A stretch of 64,000 bases of DNA from Paenibacillus nasutitermitis. GTDB taxonomy: Bacteria > Bacillota > Bacilli > Paenibacillales > Paenibacillaceae. The notes beneath the pieces were generated by a model. The model ran no database searches and was not told where the DNA came from. It worked only from the letters and a program-made list of their open reading frames with translations. The stretch spans positions 1 through 64,000 of the forward strand of contig NZ_BMHP01000010.1 of assembly GCF_014641075.1 (NCBI RefSeq). Direction: 5' to 3'. A program made the translations under genes and the position numbers. Below, piece after piece: positions 40,822 through 50,757 of this stretch; the stretch's first letter is position 1, and every line of letters begins with the position of its first letter.

Positions 40822-42312
40822 ATGAAAACGGTTAACCTGGTATTGCTGTCATTCGTTATGGTCGCTGTTCTGCTCGCCGGCTGCGGCGACAATAAGAAGA
40901 ACGAACCGGCCGGTTCCGCAGGAAACAAAAATAATACGGGCTCGACTGCAGCGCCTGACGGCACGAATTCCTCAAGCGAAGCGGATGTTTATGCCGATAA
41001 TGGGCTGCCTAAGAACGAGAAAGTGACACTGAAGATGGGCTTCTGGGAAAGCGGTTCCGGACGCGCCTGGATGGATCTGGCGGTGAAGAATTTCACGGAG
41101 AAATACCCGAACGTCAATTTCGATATTACGTCGACTCCGACGCTTGAAACGATTCTTGAACCGAAAATCGCGGCAGGCAACGACGAGGATATGTTCGATC
41201 TGTTTATTCCGCGTTTCCTCGCACCCGGCCAGCTTGACCGCTTGGCCCAATCCGGCCAGTTGGAGCCCCAGGATGATCTGTGGGACCGCGACGTACCCGG
41301 TGAAACCGGCAAAAAGCTGCGGTCGGTCATCTCCGACGATGCCTACGAGACCTCGCTTAGCGTTGGCTTCACGGCCCGTGTTCCGGTAAACGGTTATACG
41401 GCCGGATTATTTTTCGATCAGAAGCTGTTCGACGAAAAAGGCTGGAATAAAAGCCCCGCAACCTGGGACGAATTTACGGCGCTGCTTGATCAGATCAAAG
41501 CCGACGGCCTCATTCCGATTACATTCCCTGGCGTATACGCCGGTTATTTGACGGATTACGTATTTAATATCCTGCAGTTCGACCTGGCCAAAGCCAACGG
41601 CAAATTCGACGAATATTTGAAAAACTTCCGCAATTACGACGGGCCGCTGCTCACGACGGAAGAAAATAAGGAAGCCTGGAACCGGATGTACGAATTCGGC
41701 AAAAAAGGTTATTTCCCGGCAGGCGTAGCCGCATTGAACCATACGCAGTCCCAAATGCAGGTGCTGCAGCACAAAGCGGCCATGGTCTCCACCGGGGATT
41801 GGGTCGGCAACGAGATGAAAGACAGCACGCCCGAAGGGTTCACATGGGGTTTCATGGCCGTTCCTGCGGTCAATGATCCGAACCAGACCGTATTTGTCAA
41901 CTCCGGTGTAGGGGATGCGTCCTTTGTCATTTGGAAAAACAAACCGGAGCTGCAGAAGAAATGGGCAAAGGAGTTTATACTCAGTCTGTATGACTTCAAG
42001 GTTCAGGAAGCGCTGGCATCGGAGGCTGGAACCTATCCGGGCAGACTGGATTTCGGTGAAGATCCGGCCCGCATTGCCAAGCTTCAACCTACCCAGAGAA
42101 CCGTAATGGAGTATGCAACCAAGCATAGTGTGGAGTATATTTCGTACCGTCATACCTTCGGCTTGACGAGTCCCCAGAGCGGACAGGCGGAGAAGCTGCT
42201 AAGCGAGCTGATCACGGCGGTGGCGACAGGCAAGAAGGATCCTGTGCCTGTCCTTGAGAAAGCGGAGGCGCTCAAACAAGTGGCGATTGAGAAGGACCGT
42301 CCCAAACAATAA
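40822..42312 (+). CDS. ABC transporter sugar-binding lipoprotein
   Basis: 496-residue family-1 solute-binding protein. The lipoprotein signal is VLLSFVMVAVLLAGC with lipobox LAGC (Cys ~21), followed by an Asn/Gly/Ser-rich tether. The fold is MalE-like, with KVTLKMGFWESGSGRAWMDLAVKNF (~69-93) and the GVGDASFVIWKNK region (~369-381). GGGGG lies before the ATG, and a half-operator ATAACGAT (40799-40806) is just upstream. It partners with the following two permeases; the ATPase is encoded elsewhere. Ligand is likely an N-acetylhexosamine-containing oligosaccharide given the GH20 gene. Confidence 0.88.
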   Translation: MKTVNLVLLSFVMVAVLLAGCGDNKKNEPAGSAGNKNNTGSTAAPDGTNSSSEADVYADNGLPKNEKVTLKMGFWESGSGRAWMDLAVKNFTEKYPNVNFDITSTPTLETILEPKIAAGNDEDMFDLFIPRFLAPGQLDRLAQSGQLEPQDDLWDRDVPGETGKKLRSVISDDAYETSLSVGFTARVPVNGYTAGLFFDQKLFDEKGWNKSPATWDEFTALLDQIKADGLIPITFPGVYAGYLTDYVFNILQFDLAKANGKFDEYLKNFRNYDGPLLTTEENKEAWNRMYEFGKKGYFPAGVAALNHTQSQMQVLQHKAAMVSTGDWVGNEMKDSTPEGFTWGFMAVPAVNDPNQTVFVNSGVGDASFVIWKNKPELQKKWAKEFILSLYDFKVQEALASEAGTYPGRLDFGEDPARIAKLQPTQRTVMEYATKHSVEYISYRHTFGLTSPQSGQAEKLLSELITAVATGKKDPVPVLEKAEALKQVAIEKDRPKQ

Positions 42313-42407
42313 ATATCCGGATGGTTGTGTGAGAAACATACACCATCATTAGGACCGGGGGGAGCCGATTCCTCCCGTTCCTTTATTCAAGAAAGGGGGA
42401 AGTCGCT

Positions 42408-43337
42408 TTGAATGCCGGCAACGAGGCGCGCAAGCGGTTGGGCTCCGATAAGGCCTCAAGACAGAAGACCGTTTTTTTGATCATTGCCATTGTTCCGTCC
42501 CTTCTTGGCTACCTGTTGTTCACCTTGTACCCCAATGTCATGTCGGTTTATTATTCGCTGCTGGATTGGGACGGTTTAAGCGGCGCTGTGTTTGTCGGCT
42601 TTGACAACTACAGCAATATGTTCAAGGATGATTTCGTCTGGCGCGCGCTTTACCATAACCTGCTGTATATGATTGTGGTGCCTGCGCTGACCGTGCTTAT
42701 ATCCCTGCTGCTGGCTTATTTGCTGAATAATAAATCGTATAAGGAAAATGCCGTCTACAAGGTGATTTATTTCTTTACCAACGTGCTTTCGACGGTCGTT
42801 GTGGCCCTGCTCTGGTCGTTTATTTTCGACGGAAGCTTCGGGATGCTCAACGGTGTTCTGAAGCTGTTTGGATTGAATATGAACGATTTCTATTGGCTGG
42901 GCGATACGAGTACCGCCATATGGGCGCTGGTGCTGCCGATGGTATGGGGCGGAGTCGGCTTGTATGTCGTTATTTTCATCAATGCGATGAGCTCCATTCC
43001 CGCTTCCCTCTATGAAGCGGCCGTTCTGGAGGGCGCACGGCCCATGACAATTTTATTTCGTATCACCATTCCGCTGATCCGCGGCGTTATCCGTGTGTGC
43101 GTCGTATTTGTCATCCTGGGGTCGCTGAAAGGATTTGAAATTATTATGGTCCTGACGAACGGCGGACCGGAAGGGGCAACCGACGTCATCGGCTTGTATA
43201 TGTTTAATCTGGCTTTCGGCAAAGAATATCACAATTATGGGTACGCCTCTGCGATCGGCATGCTTCTGTTCGTGATTCTGGTCGGAGCCAAGCTGATCAT
43301 CGACAAATTATATCCGGAAGAGCACGTGGAGTTTTAG
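42408..43337 (+). CDS. ABC sugar transporter permease (MalF/LacF-like)
   Basis: 309-residue inner-membrane subunit with six predicted helices. TVFLIIAIVPSLLGYLLFTLYPNVMSVYYSLLDWDGL opens the family domain, and the EAA loop is LYEAAVLEGARPMTILFRITIPL (~203-225). TTG start with AAAGGGGGAAG five to six bases upstream. A GGGAG / CTCCC hairpin lies in the 95-base gap after the binding-protein gene, as at the other importer. Confidence 0.88.
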   Translation: MNAGNEARKRLGSDKASRQKTVFLIIAIVPSLLGYLLFTLYPNVMSVYYSLLDWDGLSGAVFVGFDNYSNMFKDDFVWRALYHNLLYMIVVPALTVLISLLLAYLLNNKSYKENAVYKVIYFFTNVLSTVVVALLWSFIFDGSFGMLNGVLKLFGLNMNDFYWLGDTSTAIWALVLPMVWGGVGLYVVIFINAMSSIPASLYEAAVLEGARPMTILFRITIPLIRGVIRVCVVFVILGSLKGFEIIMVLTNGGPEGATDVIGLYMFNLAFGKEYHNYGYASAIGMLLFVILVGAKLIIDKLYPEEHVEF

Positions 43338-43391
43338 AGCTCTGTCCGGTGAGCGGACGAACTTTCAGCATAAGGAAGGAGGCATGCGAAT

Positions 43392-44228
43392 ATGGCGGAG
43401 CGCCGAACGCTAATGGATGTGGTATGGAGGCTGCTGCTTTTTTTGTGGGCGGTATCCATCCTGTTTCCGGTCGTCTGGATTCTGTATCAATCCTTAAGGA
43501 CGAATGCAGAATTTTTTCAGGATATATGGGCCCTGCCGGGGAAATTCCAGTGGAGCAATTATACCAAAGCCTGGAGCGGCTACAATATCGGCCAGTCCCT
43601 GCTTAACACACTTTATTATGTGGGCGTCAGTCTTGTGCTGGGGACGTTCCTGACAACAATTAACGCTTACGCGCTGACCCGGATGAAATTTCGCGGCCGC
43701 AAGCTGATTTGGGGACTTATTATGCTTTCGCTGTTCCTGCCGGGCATCAACGCGCTGGTTCCCCAATACATTCTGATGAAGTCGCTGCATTTGACGAACA
43801 GTCTGACGGGCCTGATTATACTGGACAGCTTCGGAGAAAATGTATTTTTCCTCATGCTGCTTGGCGGGTTCATGTCTTCCCTGCCCAAGGACCTAGAGGA
43901 AAGCGCATATATCGATGGAGCTACCATCTTCCAGACCTTCTGGCGGATTATGGTGCCCCTGTCCACGCCGGGTATCGTCACGGTGGCAATCTTCAAGTTT
44001 CTCGGTCTGTACAATAATTTCCTGGGGCCGTTCGTTTATCTGGGCGATCCGGAGAAATACACGATCGGCGTCAACATGTACCAGGCGAATATGAAAATGC
44101 AGTACAGCGCGGATTGGGTGACCCTCTTTGCCGGTGTTCTGATCGTCATGGTGCCATCTATTATCTTCTATATTATCTTTCAAAGGCGCATTATGTCAGG
44201 CGCTACGATGGGAGCGATGAAAGGATGA
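43392..44228 (+). CDS. ABC sugar transporter permease (MalG/LacG-like)
   Basis: 278-residue second permease with six helices. The EAA loop is DLEESAYIDGATIFQTFWRIMVPL (~167-190) and it ends QRRIMSGATMGAMKG, the usual C-terminus of the MalG branch. GGAGG lies nine bases before ATG. The stop overlaps the GH20 start (ATGA), so transport and intracellular hydrolysis are translationally coupled. Confidence 0.9.
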   Translation: MAERRTLMDVVWRLLLFLWAVSILFPVVWILYQSLRTNAEFFQDIWALPGKFQWSNYTKAWSGYNIGQSLLNTLYYVGVSLVLGTFLTTINAYALTRMKFRGRKLIWGLIMLSLFLPGINALVPQYILMKSLHLTNSLTGLIILDSFGENVFFLMLLGGFMSSLPKDLEESAYIDGATIFQTFWRIMVPLSTPGIVTVAIFKFLGLYNNFLGPFVYLGDPEKYTIGVNMYQANMKMQYSADWVTLFAGVLIVMVPSIIFYIIFQRRIMSGATMGAMKG

Positions 44229-46132
44229 GCAGTATACCGGTTGCCTTGTCATTCACCGGGGATTTGGAAGGCCGGCAAGCCGGCTTGGACAGAATTTGCG
44301 GCATGCTTGGTTTGGAGCGTGCCGAGAGCGGAGGCATTCCGGTAAGCCTGGAGCAAGCGGCGGCAGAGCAGCTGATTGTGGAATTCGATGGAGCCTGTGC
44401 GAGAATTCAATACAATCAGCCTTGCCAGCTGTTCCGTTCCGTCGGCCTGCTGGCGGAGGCTCTTCCATCGGATGAGCCTTTCCGGATCATGGAAGAACCG
44501 CAGTTTGATACAATCGGATTTATGCTGGATTGTTCGCGGAATGCCGTTCCGCGAACGGACAGCATTAAAAAATTGCTGCGTTATATGGCTCTGTTGGGGA
44601 TGAATGCCCTCATGCTCTATACCGAGGATACGTATCCGGTAGAGGATGAGCCATATTTCGGATACATGCGCGGGAGATATACGGAGGAGGAGCTGCGGGA
44701 ATGCGATGACTATGCCGCGGGGCTTGGCATTGAGCTTATTCCCTGCATCCAGACGCTGGCGCATCTGGAAACCTTTCTGAAATGGGAGGCTGCGGCTTAT
44801 TTGAGAGATACCCAGGACGTGCTCCTGACCGGCAGCGAACCGACCTATAATTTGATCGAACGGATGATTGCCGGTGCATCGCGATTGTTCAAAAGTAAGC
44901 GTATACATATCGGAATGGATGAGGCCCATGGTTTGGGGCGGGGGCGGTCGCTGGACCTTTTTGGTTATCGGAACCCGTCGGAGCTGATCTATAGGCATTT
45001 GTCGAAGGTGAAGGAAATAACGGCCGCTTACGGACTAAAGCCGATGATCTGGAGCGACATGTTCTTTCGGACCGGCTCGCTCACGCATGATTATTACGAT
45101 CCCGATGCTATTGTCGGCGGTGAGCAGGCAGGCGTGGCGGCTCAGGATATACAGCTCGTATATTGGGATTATTACCATTACGAGCAGGAATTTTATGAGG
45201 GTATGATCGGCAAGCACCGGCAGCTTGGGGGCGTTCCTGTTTTTGCCGGAGGCATATGGTCCTGGTTGGGGATGGCCACGCATTACAGCCGGACGGCGAA
45301 ATGCTCCCATGCGGCTCTGGCGGCCTGCAAGCAGGAGGGGGTCAGGGAAGTGTTTGCAACGGCATGGGGGGATAACGGGTCGGAGAATCATTTATGGTCG
45401 CTCCTTCCGGGACTGCAGTTATATGCCGAACACGCCTATGCCAAATTGCCGGATGAAGAGCAGCTGCAGCGGAGGATTGCCTTCTGTACGGGGATTCCTT
45501 ACGGCCATTATATGAATATAGAGCGGTTGGACGATATTCCCGGACTGCTGACCGGACACGGCGATTATTCCAATCCGTCCAAATATCTGTTATGGCAGGA
45601 TCCGCTGATGGGGCTGTTTGACAAGATGATTGCGAATACTGCCGTTTCCGGATATTACGAGCAGCTTTCGGGGCTGTACCGGGAGCAGGCGGCGGTCAGC
45701 GATGAAGCTCGTTGCCTGTTCGAGGTTCCGGCCCGGCTGAGCGATGTGCTTGCGCTCAAAGCGGATTTGGGACTGCGCATGAAGCAGGCTTATGAATCGG
45801 GGGACAGGGCGGGACTGAAGCAGTTGGCGGATAGTGTGCTGCCTGAACTGCTAGCGAGAGTCGAAGCGCTGCGGATCGCCCACCGGACCCAGTGGATGGA
45901 CACGAATAAACCCTTCGGCTGGGAAGTGCTGGATCTTCGTTACGGCGGCCTGACAGCCAGACTGAAGTCGGCGGCAGACCGCCTGGCAGACTATTTGGAA
46001 GGGAGGGTGTCCCGCTTGGAGGAACTGGAGGAACTGCGTTTGTATTTTGACGGCAGGAGCGAAGAAGGCGAAGCGGGAGGGGATTATTTTACGTCGTATC
46101 ACCGCATTGCAAGTGCCGGAACGATGATTTAG
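44225..46132 (+). CDS. GH20 beta-N-acetylhexosaminidase-like glycoside hydrolase (cytoplasmic)
   Basis: 635-residue GH20-type enzyme without signal peptide. After an N-terminal alpha/beta domain (~1-90), the TIM barrel starts with FDTIGFMLDCSRNAVPR. The catalytic Asp-Glu pair of substrate-assisted GH20 catalysis is in IHIGMDEAHGLG (~229-235). YWDYYHYEQEFY and FAGGIWSWLGM supply the aromatic pocket, and WGDNGSE is conserved in an intracellular branch. ATG 44225 overlaps the permease stop by four bases; longer frames lie inside the permease gene. It likely trims terminal GlcNAc or GalNAc from imported oligosaccharides. Confidence 0.83.
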   Translation: MSSIPVALSFTGDLEGRQAGLDRICGMLGLERAESGGIPVSLEQAAAEQLIVEFDGACARIQYNQPCQLFRSVGLLAEALPSDEPFRIMEEPQFDTIGFMLDCSRNAVPRTDSIKKLLRYMALLGMNALMLYTEDTYPVEDEPYFGYMRGRYTEEELRECDDYAAGLGIELIPCIQTLAHLETFLKWEAAAYLRDTQDVLLTGSEPTYNLIERMIAGASRLFKSKRIHIGMDEAHGLGRGRSLDLFGYRNPSELIYRHLSKVKEITAAYGLKPMIWSDMFFRTGSLTHDYYDPDAIVGGEQAGVAAQDIQLVYWDYYHYEQEFYEGMIGKHRQLGGVPVFAGGIWSWLGMATHYSRTAKCSHAALAACKQEGVREVFATAWGDNGSENHLWSLLPGLQLYAEHAYAKLPDEEQLQRRIAFCTGIPYGHYMNIERLDDIPGLLTGHGDYSNPSKYLLWQDPLMGLFDKMIANTAVSGYYEQLSGLYREQAAVSDEARCLFEVPARLSDVLALKADLGLRMKQAYESGDRAGLKQLADSVLPELLARVEALRIAHRTQWMDTNKPFGWEVLDLRYGGLTARLKSAADRLADYLEGRVSRLEELEELRLYFDGRSEEGEAGGDYFTSYHRIASAGTMI

Positions 46133-46175
46133 ATTTCAGCTTCTCTGCACCTGACAAGAAGGAAGGGGAATGGTG

Positions 46176-49100
46176 ATGAAGATCAGCCGGAAGTTATGCT
46201 GGATATTGGTTATTGCCGTTGTGGGGATGTATTTTGCACCGATGGCTCCCATTCGCACCGCCGAGGCTTCGCCGCTTGCCGGAGACGATATGGAGGATAT
46301 TGGCGACTGGAGCCTGACTAATCCGGCTAATGGCGCTATGAGCGTGTACTCCGGTGCTTCCAGAGTTATTCAGGGATCCGGCAGTATGAATTTCAGGATC
46401 ACCGACGATAACGACGGAACGAATGATGCCGTCTCGGTGTCCAAAACCTTTTCGCCGCAGCTAAATCTGGGCTCCCAGGATGTCCTGTCCTTCTGGATTC
46501 AGAGCGATGCTTATGATCCGCGGTTCGACATCATGCTCCAGGATTCCGATGGAACGGTCAGCAAGGTGCCGCTCTCAAACGTCGTTCGCAGCGCTCATCT
46601 GCCTGCCTCGATCATACCGGATAACTGGTACCAGGTATTCTGGCATTTCAAGGAATACAGCGGTACCGTGAGTGGCGGAGACGATGCCATGAATTACGGC
46701 TCCATTCAGAAATTAACATTTGCTTCGACAGACGGCCGGCCGGCTAACATGAAATCGGAGCAGGTTAATTTCTACATCGATGATGTGTATTTTTATGCCG
46801 ATTCGGATCTCTATCAGCAGAACCTGATCGACGGCATGGAGAGCACCGCCGCCTGGAATGCGACTGCCGGAGCGAGCCGTGCTCTCTCCACCGCACAGGT
46901 GAAGCAGGGAACCTCCAGCATGAAATACACAGTGACGAACAACAACAACGGCCAGGCCGATTATCCGGCCTTATACCGGGCCAATGTCAGCTACAATCTG
47001 ACCGGCTTCTACGAAATGACGTATTGGATCAAACCTTCGCAGAACCTGACCTTCTTCAATGTCCGCATAACGGATACCGATCAAACCTCGGAGGAGTTCC
47101 ATCTGTCGGATATGTTCCCGGCCTCCGGAGGTACGCTGCTGGCCAATAAGTGGTACAAAGGCCGAATATTGTTCCGAGATGATCCCGGCACGATTGTCGG
47201 GGGCAACGGAATCATGAATTTCGACCAGATGAAAGAGATTGTGTTCGTCACGAGGGATTCGGAGCTGCCTCCGGGCGTAAACACGGATATTTATATCGAT
47301 GATCTGCAGGCGGTCAAATATACGGACCGGGTGACGGTTGACGCCTTCGACTCAGCCGGCGGATGGACGACAACGCCGGGTTCCGACAACACCGTAAACA
47401 CGAACAATTACCGGGATGCGTCCCGCGCATCCGTAACTTTTCATGCACCGAACAATAATGACGGGATTGCTAATTATTATACGGCGTCCAAGAGTGTATC
47501 GGCCAATCTGGCGAACCAGGATGTGCTGTCTTTCTGGCTGCTGGTCAGCGAAGATACGGAGAAGCTGGTATTCAGCCTGAAGGATGCCGACGGCACGGCG
47601 AATTATATCCGTCTGGATTCCATTGTATGGGGTTCTCAGCTCGTTCCGGGACGCTGGTGGCATATCGAATGGCCGTTTAAGACGCAGACGGACGAGATTG
47701 CGGGCGGCAACGGGGTCATGGATTACAGCAATGTGACCGGCTTTGAGATGACGGTGGACGATAACACGATGGTCAAAGGAACCGCTGGCAACTATTATTC
47801 TGTGGACAATCTGGAGGCCATGACCGATAAGGAATGGATGCGGAGCAAGGAGCAGACGCCTATGCTTGAGCCAACGGGGAATGATTATGCAGCCCGGGAT
47901 TTCCAGATCGGCATCTATAACAACGCTAATGTCCAAACGGAAAAAACGCTGCACGATATGTCCAAACATGGAGTCGATTTCATTGTTTCCCATGTCTCGC
48001 ACCGGGACGACACGATTACCAAAAACGCCGCTTTGGCCGAAAGGCTCGGACTGAAAATCGTCCGCCAATCTTTCCCGGTAGCGAATAATAACTCGCTGGA
48101 TCATGCCGGGTTAAGCGCGCTTGCGGCAAACGATTCCAACCGGGCGGCACAAGCTGATCCCGCCAATACGACGATCAGCTACCTCAATGCCAATGAGCTT
48201 GAAGTGTATTGGCCCAACCGTCTGCAGTCGGATCCCGGCGGAGATTTCACTTATTTCGCCGACCAAACGCGGATGAATGACAGCGCAAACGGCGTGGACC
48301 GGCGCATCAATACCCATCACATCAATTATCTCTGGTACGATACGGGCGAGGATCATCCCTGGTACATGGACTGGTCGACGCTGGGGAACTACGGGGGATT
48401 TCAGTGGACCGACCGACTAAAGCAGACTGCATGGCGGATGGGGAAAACAAATGCGACAAACACACAATCATGGTCGCCAAGCAATCTGTTGACCAGTATG
48501 AGCGACAGAATATATAGGCATGTCGGCCAGGCGCCTCTGAATCTGGATGAAATCGCCGATTTCAAGGATTCGCTGTGGACCAACTTTGAAGGCGGATTAA
48601 GCGGGGTCGCTTTTTTCATCTGGGATGGGGATGAATGGGCCAACGAATGGAACTTCGTCGATAATGACGGCAATCCGATGAACGACCGGCGCTGGGCGGC
48701 GGTAACCGACATGTCCAAACAAATCCGCGCCACAGAAGGCAAGCCCTACGTGGAGCTAACATACCCGAGAAGCTTCGAGGTGGTGGAGAAGGGCAGCGTT
48801 GCCGTCAGCGCACAGGCTGTTCCAAGCGGATTGCCTGTGACATCGGTAATCTTCGAATATAACGACGGCACGAACACGGCCTGGACGCCGATCGGTACGG
48901 CCTCGGCCGCCCCTTACACGGTGAACTGGAATACGGGCGGATTGGATGCGGCGAAGAAATACTTCGTGCGGGCAAGAGCTTATGACGGGGTCCATGAATC
49001 GGCTCCGGATACCAGCTACTCCGTATCGCTGAATAATGCCGGGGGGCCGAAGGTTTCGGGAACGGCCGTTTCCTCCAATGCGACGAACGGAGCGTCATCG

Positions 49101-50552
49101 GTTACGATATCCACGGCTGCGGCAGGCAGCGGAAAGCCGGTGGCCAAGGTCCAATATTATGTGGATACGGTCCAAAAGCCCGGACAGGGCATAGACATGG
49201 CCGCAGCCGACGGCATGTTCAACAGCATCAGCGAAGGAGCGACCGCAACAATCGCCATTCCTCCGCTGAATAAGACGGCGCCGATCCTGATCGATGACAT
49301 GAGCGATAGTAGCGATTGGAGCGGAACGGCAGCAAGGGCGCTGGAGTCGGGTTATCTTCGCCTCGATGTCAAAAACAATAATAACGGCGCTGCGGATATG
49401 CTGACGGCCGTCAAGGATTACGGCACCGGCCTGCAGGATTTGAGCGGTCTCGATACGCTGTCCTTCTGGGTGAAGGATGTTACCAATCCGCTTAGCCAAA
49501 TGCAGATCAGGCTCAGAGACAACGACGGTACGACGCTGGAAGCGTCTCTTCCCGCTTATTACGGGGCAAGCAGCGTTCCGGCTGATAACTGGAAAAACAT
49601 ACGCTGGAATTTCAAAGAGAATGACGACAGCATCTCCGGCGGCAACGGCGTGTTTAATTTCGATCAGGTCAAAGCGGTCGAATTCAGTATCGATGACAGC
49701 ACGCTTCCGGCCTCAGGCGCGCTGCAGAAGATTTATATCGATCAGATCCGCGCATTCGCGGAAACACGGTGGCAGGAGCAGACATCGCCGGTCATCTACG
49801 TCCGCGCGATGGATAATGCCGGCAACTGGGGGCCTACGCAATCGGTGAAAATAAATGTGACGAACGCTCCCGCCGGAGATACCCAAGGACCCGTTACGGT
49901 AACGGCTGGAACCAATCCTCACGGAATCACGGATGGTCTGACGTCGTTTCTGCTCACCGCCAATATCGATGACGGCATTAACAGCACGGGCGGCACCCGG
50001 ATCGAGAGCGCCGAATATTTTATTGATGCGCCTGGGGCAAACGGGGCCGGAACGCCAATGCTGGCGGTTGACGGAGGCTTCGACTCCATGAGCGAGTCCG
50101 TGGCGGCTTCGGTATCTGCTGCCGCCTGGGCGGACAACAGCAAGCATACGCTGTATATCCATGGCCGGGATGCTGCAGGGAACTGGGGGCCGTTCTATAG
50201 TGAAACAATTATCAAAACAACCGCTCAGGGACCGCTTATCCAGAATGCGTCGGCCAGCCCCAATCCGGTTCAGGGAAGCGGGCCGGTGACCATCCGGGCG
50301 ATTGCCGACGAGACGGACACAGGCTGGGGAGATATTGCCGGCGGGGAATATTTTGTGGATACGATTGGTTTTGAAGGAAGCGGCACGCCGATGACGGCGC
50401 TTGACGGCATCTTCGACGCACGGAATGAACAGATGACGGCACAGATCAACACCGCTTCATGGTCGAACGGTTATCATACGGTATTTGTTCATGCGAAGGA
50501 TTCGCGGGGTAAGTGGGGGCCGCTGAAATCGGTCACCGTGGTAAAAAATTAA
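46176..50552 (+). CDS. Large secreted multidomain glycan-active protein (possible new glycoside hydrolase)
   Basis: 1458 residues, Sec signal ending near AEA-SPL (~31). Three related ~170-residue CBM11-like modules (~35-555), each with 'N-N-N-G'-type loops, LSFW and a GG-N/D-G/A-x-MN/DY turn, precede a ~290-residue central domain (~575-860) that resembles a TIM-barrel glycosidase. It has DFIVSHVSHRDD, YLNANELEVYWP (candidate acid Glu), HHINYLWYDTGEDH and FFIWDGDEW. Then come a Big-type Ig domain and three Ig-like repeats ending NWGP or KWGP, the first interrupted by a fourth CBM11-like module. No SLH or sortase signal. ATG 46176 follows GGAAGGGGA by six bases; ATG 46170 touches it. It closes the LacI-controlled locus. 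Enzyme activity is inferred. Confidence 0.7.
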   Translation: MKISRKLCWILVIAVVGMYFAPMAPIRTAEASPLAGDDMEDIGDWSLTNPANGAMSVYSGASRVIQGSGSMNFRITDDNDGTNDAVSVSKTFSPQLNLGSQDVLSFWIQSDAYDPRFDIMLQDSDGTVSKVPLSNVVRSAHLPASIIPDNWYQVFWHFKEYSGTVSGGDDAMNYGSIQKLTFASTDGRPANMKSEQVNFYIDDVYFYADSDLYQQNLIDGMESTAAWNATAGASRALSTAQVKQGTSSMKYTVTNNNNGQADYPALYRANVSYNLTGFYEMTYWIKPSQNLTFFNVRITDTDQTSEEFHLSDMFPASGGTLLANKWYKGRILFRDDPGTIVGGNGIMNFDQMKEIVFVTRDSELPPGVNTDIYIDDLQAVKYTDRVTVDAFDSAGGWTTTPGSDNTVNTNNYRDASRASVTFHAPNNNDGIANYYTASKSVSANLANQDVLSFWLLVSEDTEKLVFSLKDADGTANYIRLDSIVWGSQLVPGRWWHIEWPFKTQTDEIAGGNGVMDYSNVTGFEMTVDDNTMVKGTAGNYYSVDNLEAMTDKEWMRSKEQTPMLEPTGNDYAARDFQIGIYNNANVQTEKTLHDMSKHGVDFIVSHVSHRDDTITKNAALAERLGLKIVRQSFPVANNNSLDHAGLSALAANDSNRAAQADPANTTISYLNANELEVYWPNRLQSDPGGDFTYFADQTRMNDSANGVDRRINTHHINYLWYDTGEDHPWYMDWSTLGNYGGFQWTDRLKQTAWRMGKTNATNTQSWSPSNLLTSMSDRIYRHVGQAPLNLDEIADFKDSLWTNFEGGLSGVAFFIWDGDEWANEWNFVDNDGNPMNDRRWAAVTDMSKQIRATEGKPYVELTYPRSFEVVEKGSVAVSAQAVPSGLPVTSVIFEYNDGTNTAWTPIGTASAAPYTVNWNTGGLDAAKKYFVRARAYDGVHESAPDTSYSVSLNNAGGPKVSGTAVSSNATNGASSVTISTAAAGSGKPVAKVQYYVDTVQKPGQGIDMAAADGMFNSISEGATATIAIPPLNKTAPILIDDMSDSSDWSGTAARALESGYLRLDVKNNNNGAADMLTAVKDYGTGLQDLSGLDTLSFWVKDVTNPLSQMQIRLRDNDGTTLEASLPAYYGASSVPADNWKNIRWNFKENDDSISGGNGVFNFDQVKAVEFSIDDSTLPASGALQKIYIDQIRAFAETRWQEQTSPVIYVRAMDNAGNWGPTQSVKINVTNAPAGDTQGPVTVTAGTNPHGITDGLTSFLLTANIDDGINSTGGTRIESAEYFIDAPGANGAGTPMLAVDGGFDSMSESVAASVSAAAWADNSKHTLYIHGRDAAGNWGPFYSETIIKTTAQGPLIQNASASPNPVQGSGPVTIRAIADETDTGWGDIAGGEYFVDTIGFEGSGTPMTALDGIFDARNEQMTAQINTASWSNGYHTVFVHAKDSRGKWGPLKSVTVVKN

Positions 50553-50556
50553 ACGA

Positions 50557-50593
50557 AAGGAGCAGGAGAAATTCCTGCTCCTTTTGTTTTTGG
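50557..50593 (+). terminator. Rho-independent terminator of the glycan locus
   Basis: Perfect 12-bp stem AAAGGAGCAGGA / TCCTGCTCCTTT, five-base loop, T-rich tail, four bases after the stop codon. Confidence 0.92.
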
Positions 50594-50757
50594 CGTTCAG
50601 GCGCCGGGGATGCCAACCCGGGACCAGCCGAGCACCTGACGAAAAAAGCGGCTGAGCGTACCGGGTGCCCGCAATCGGCGCTAACGGTTCGAGCGCAGTG
50701 ATAACGAATGCCGTTTCGCCTTGTTCCAAATGATTTTGAGTGGTCCGCCGTTCAAAG

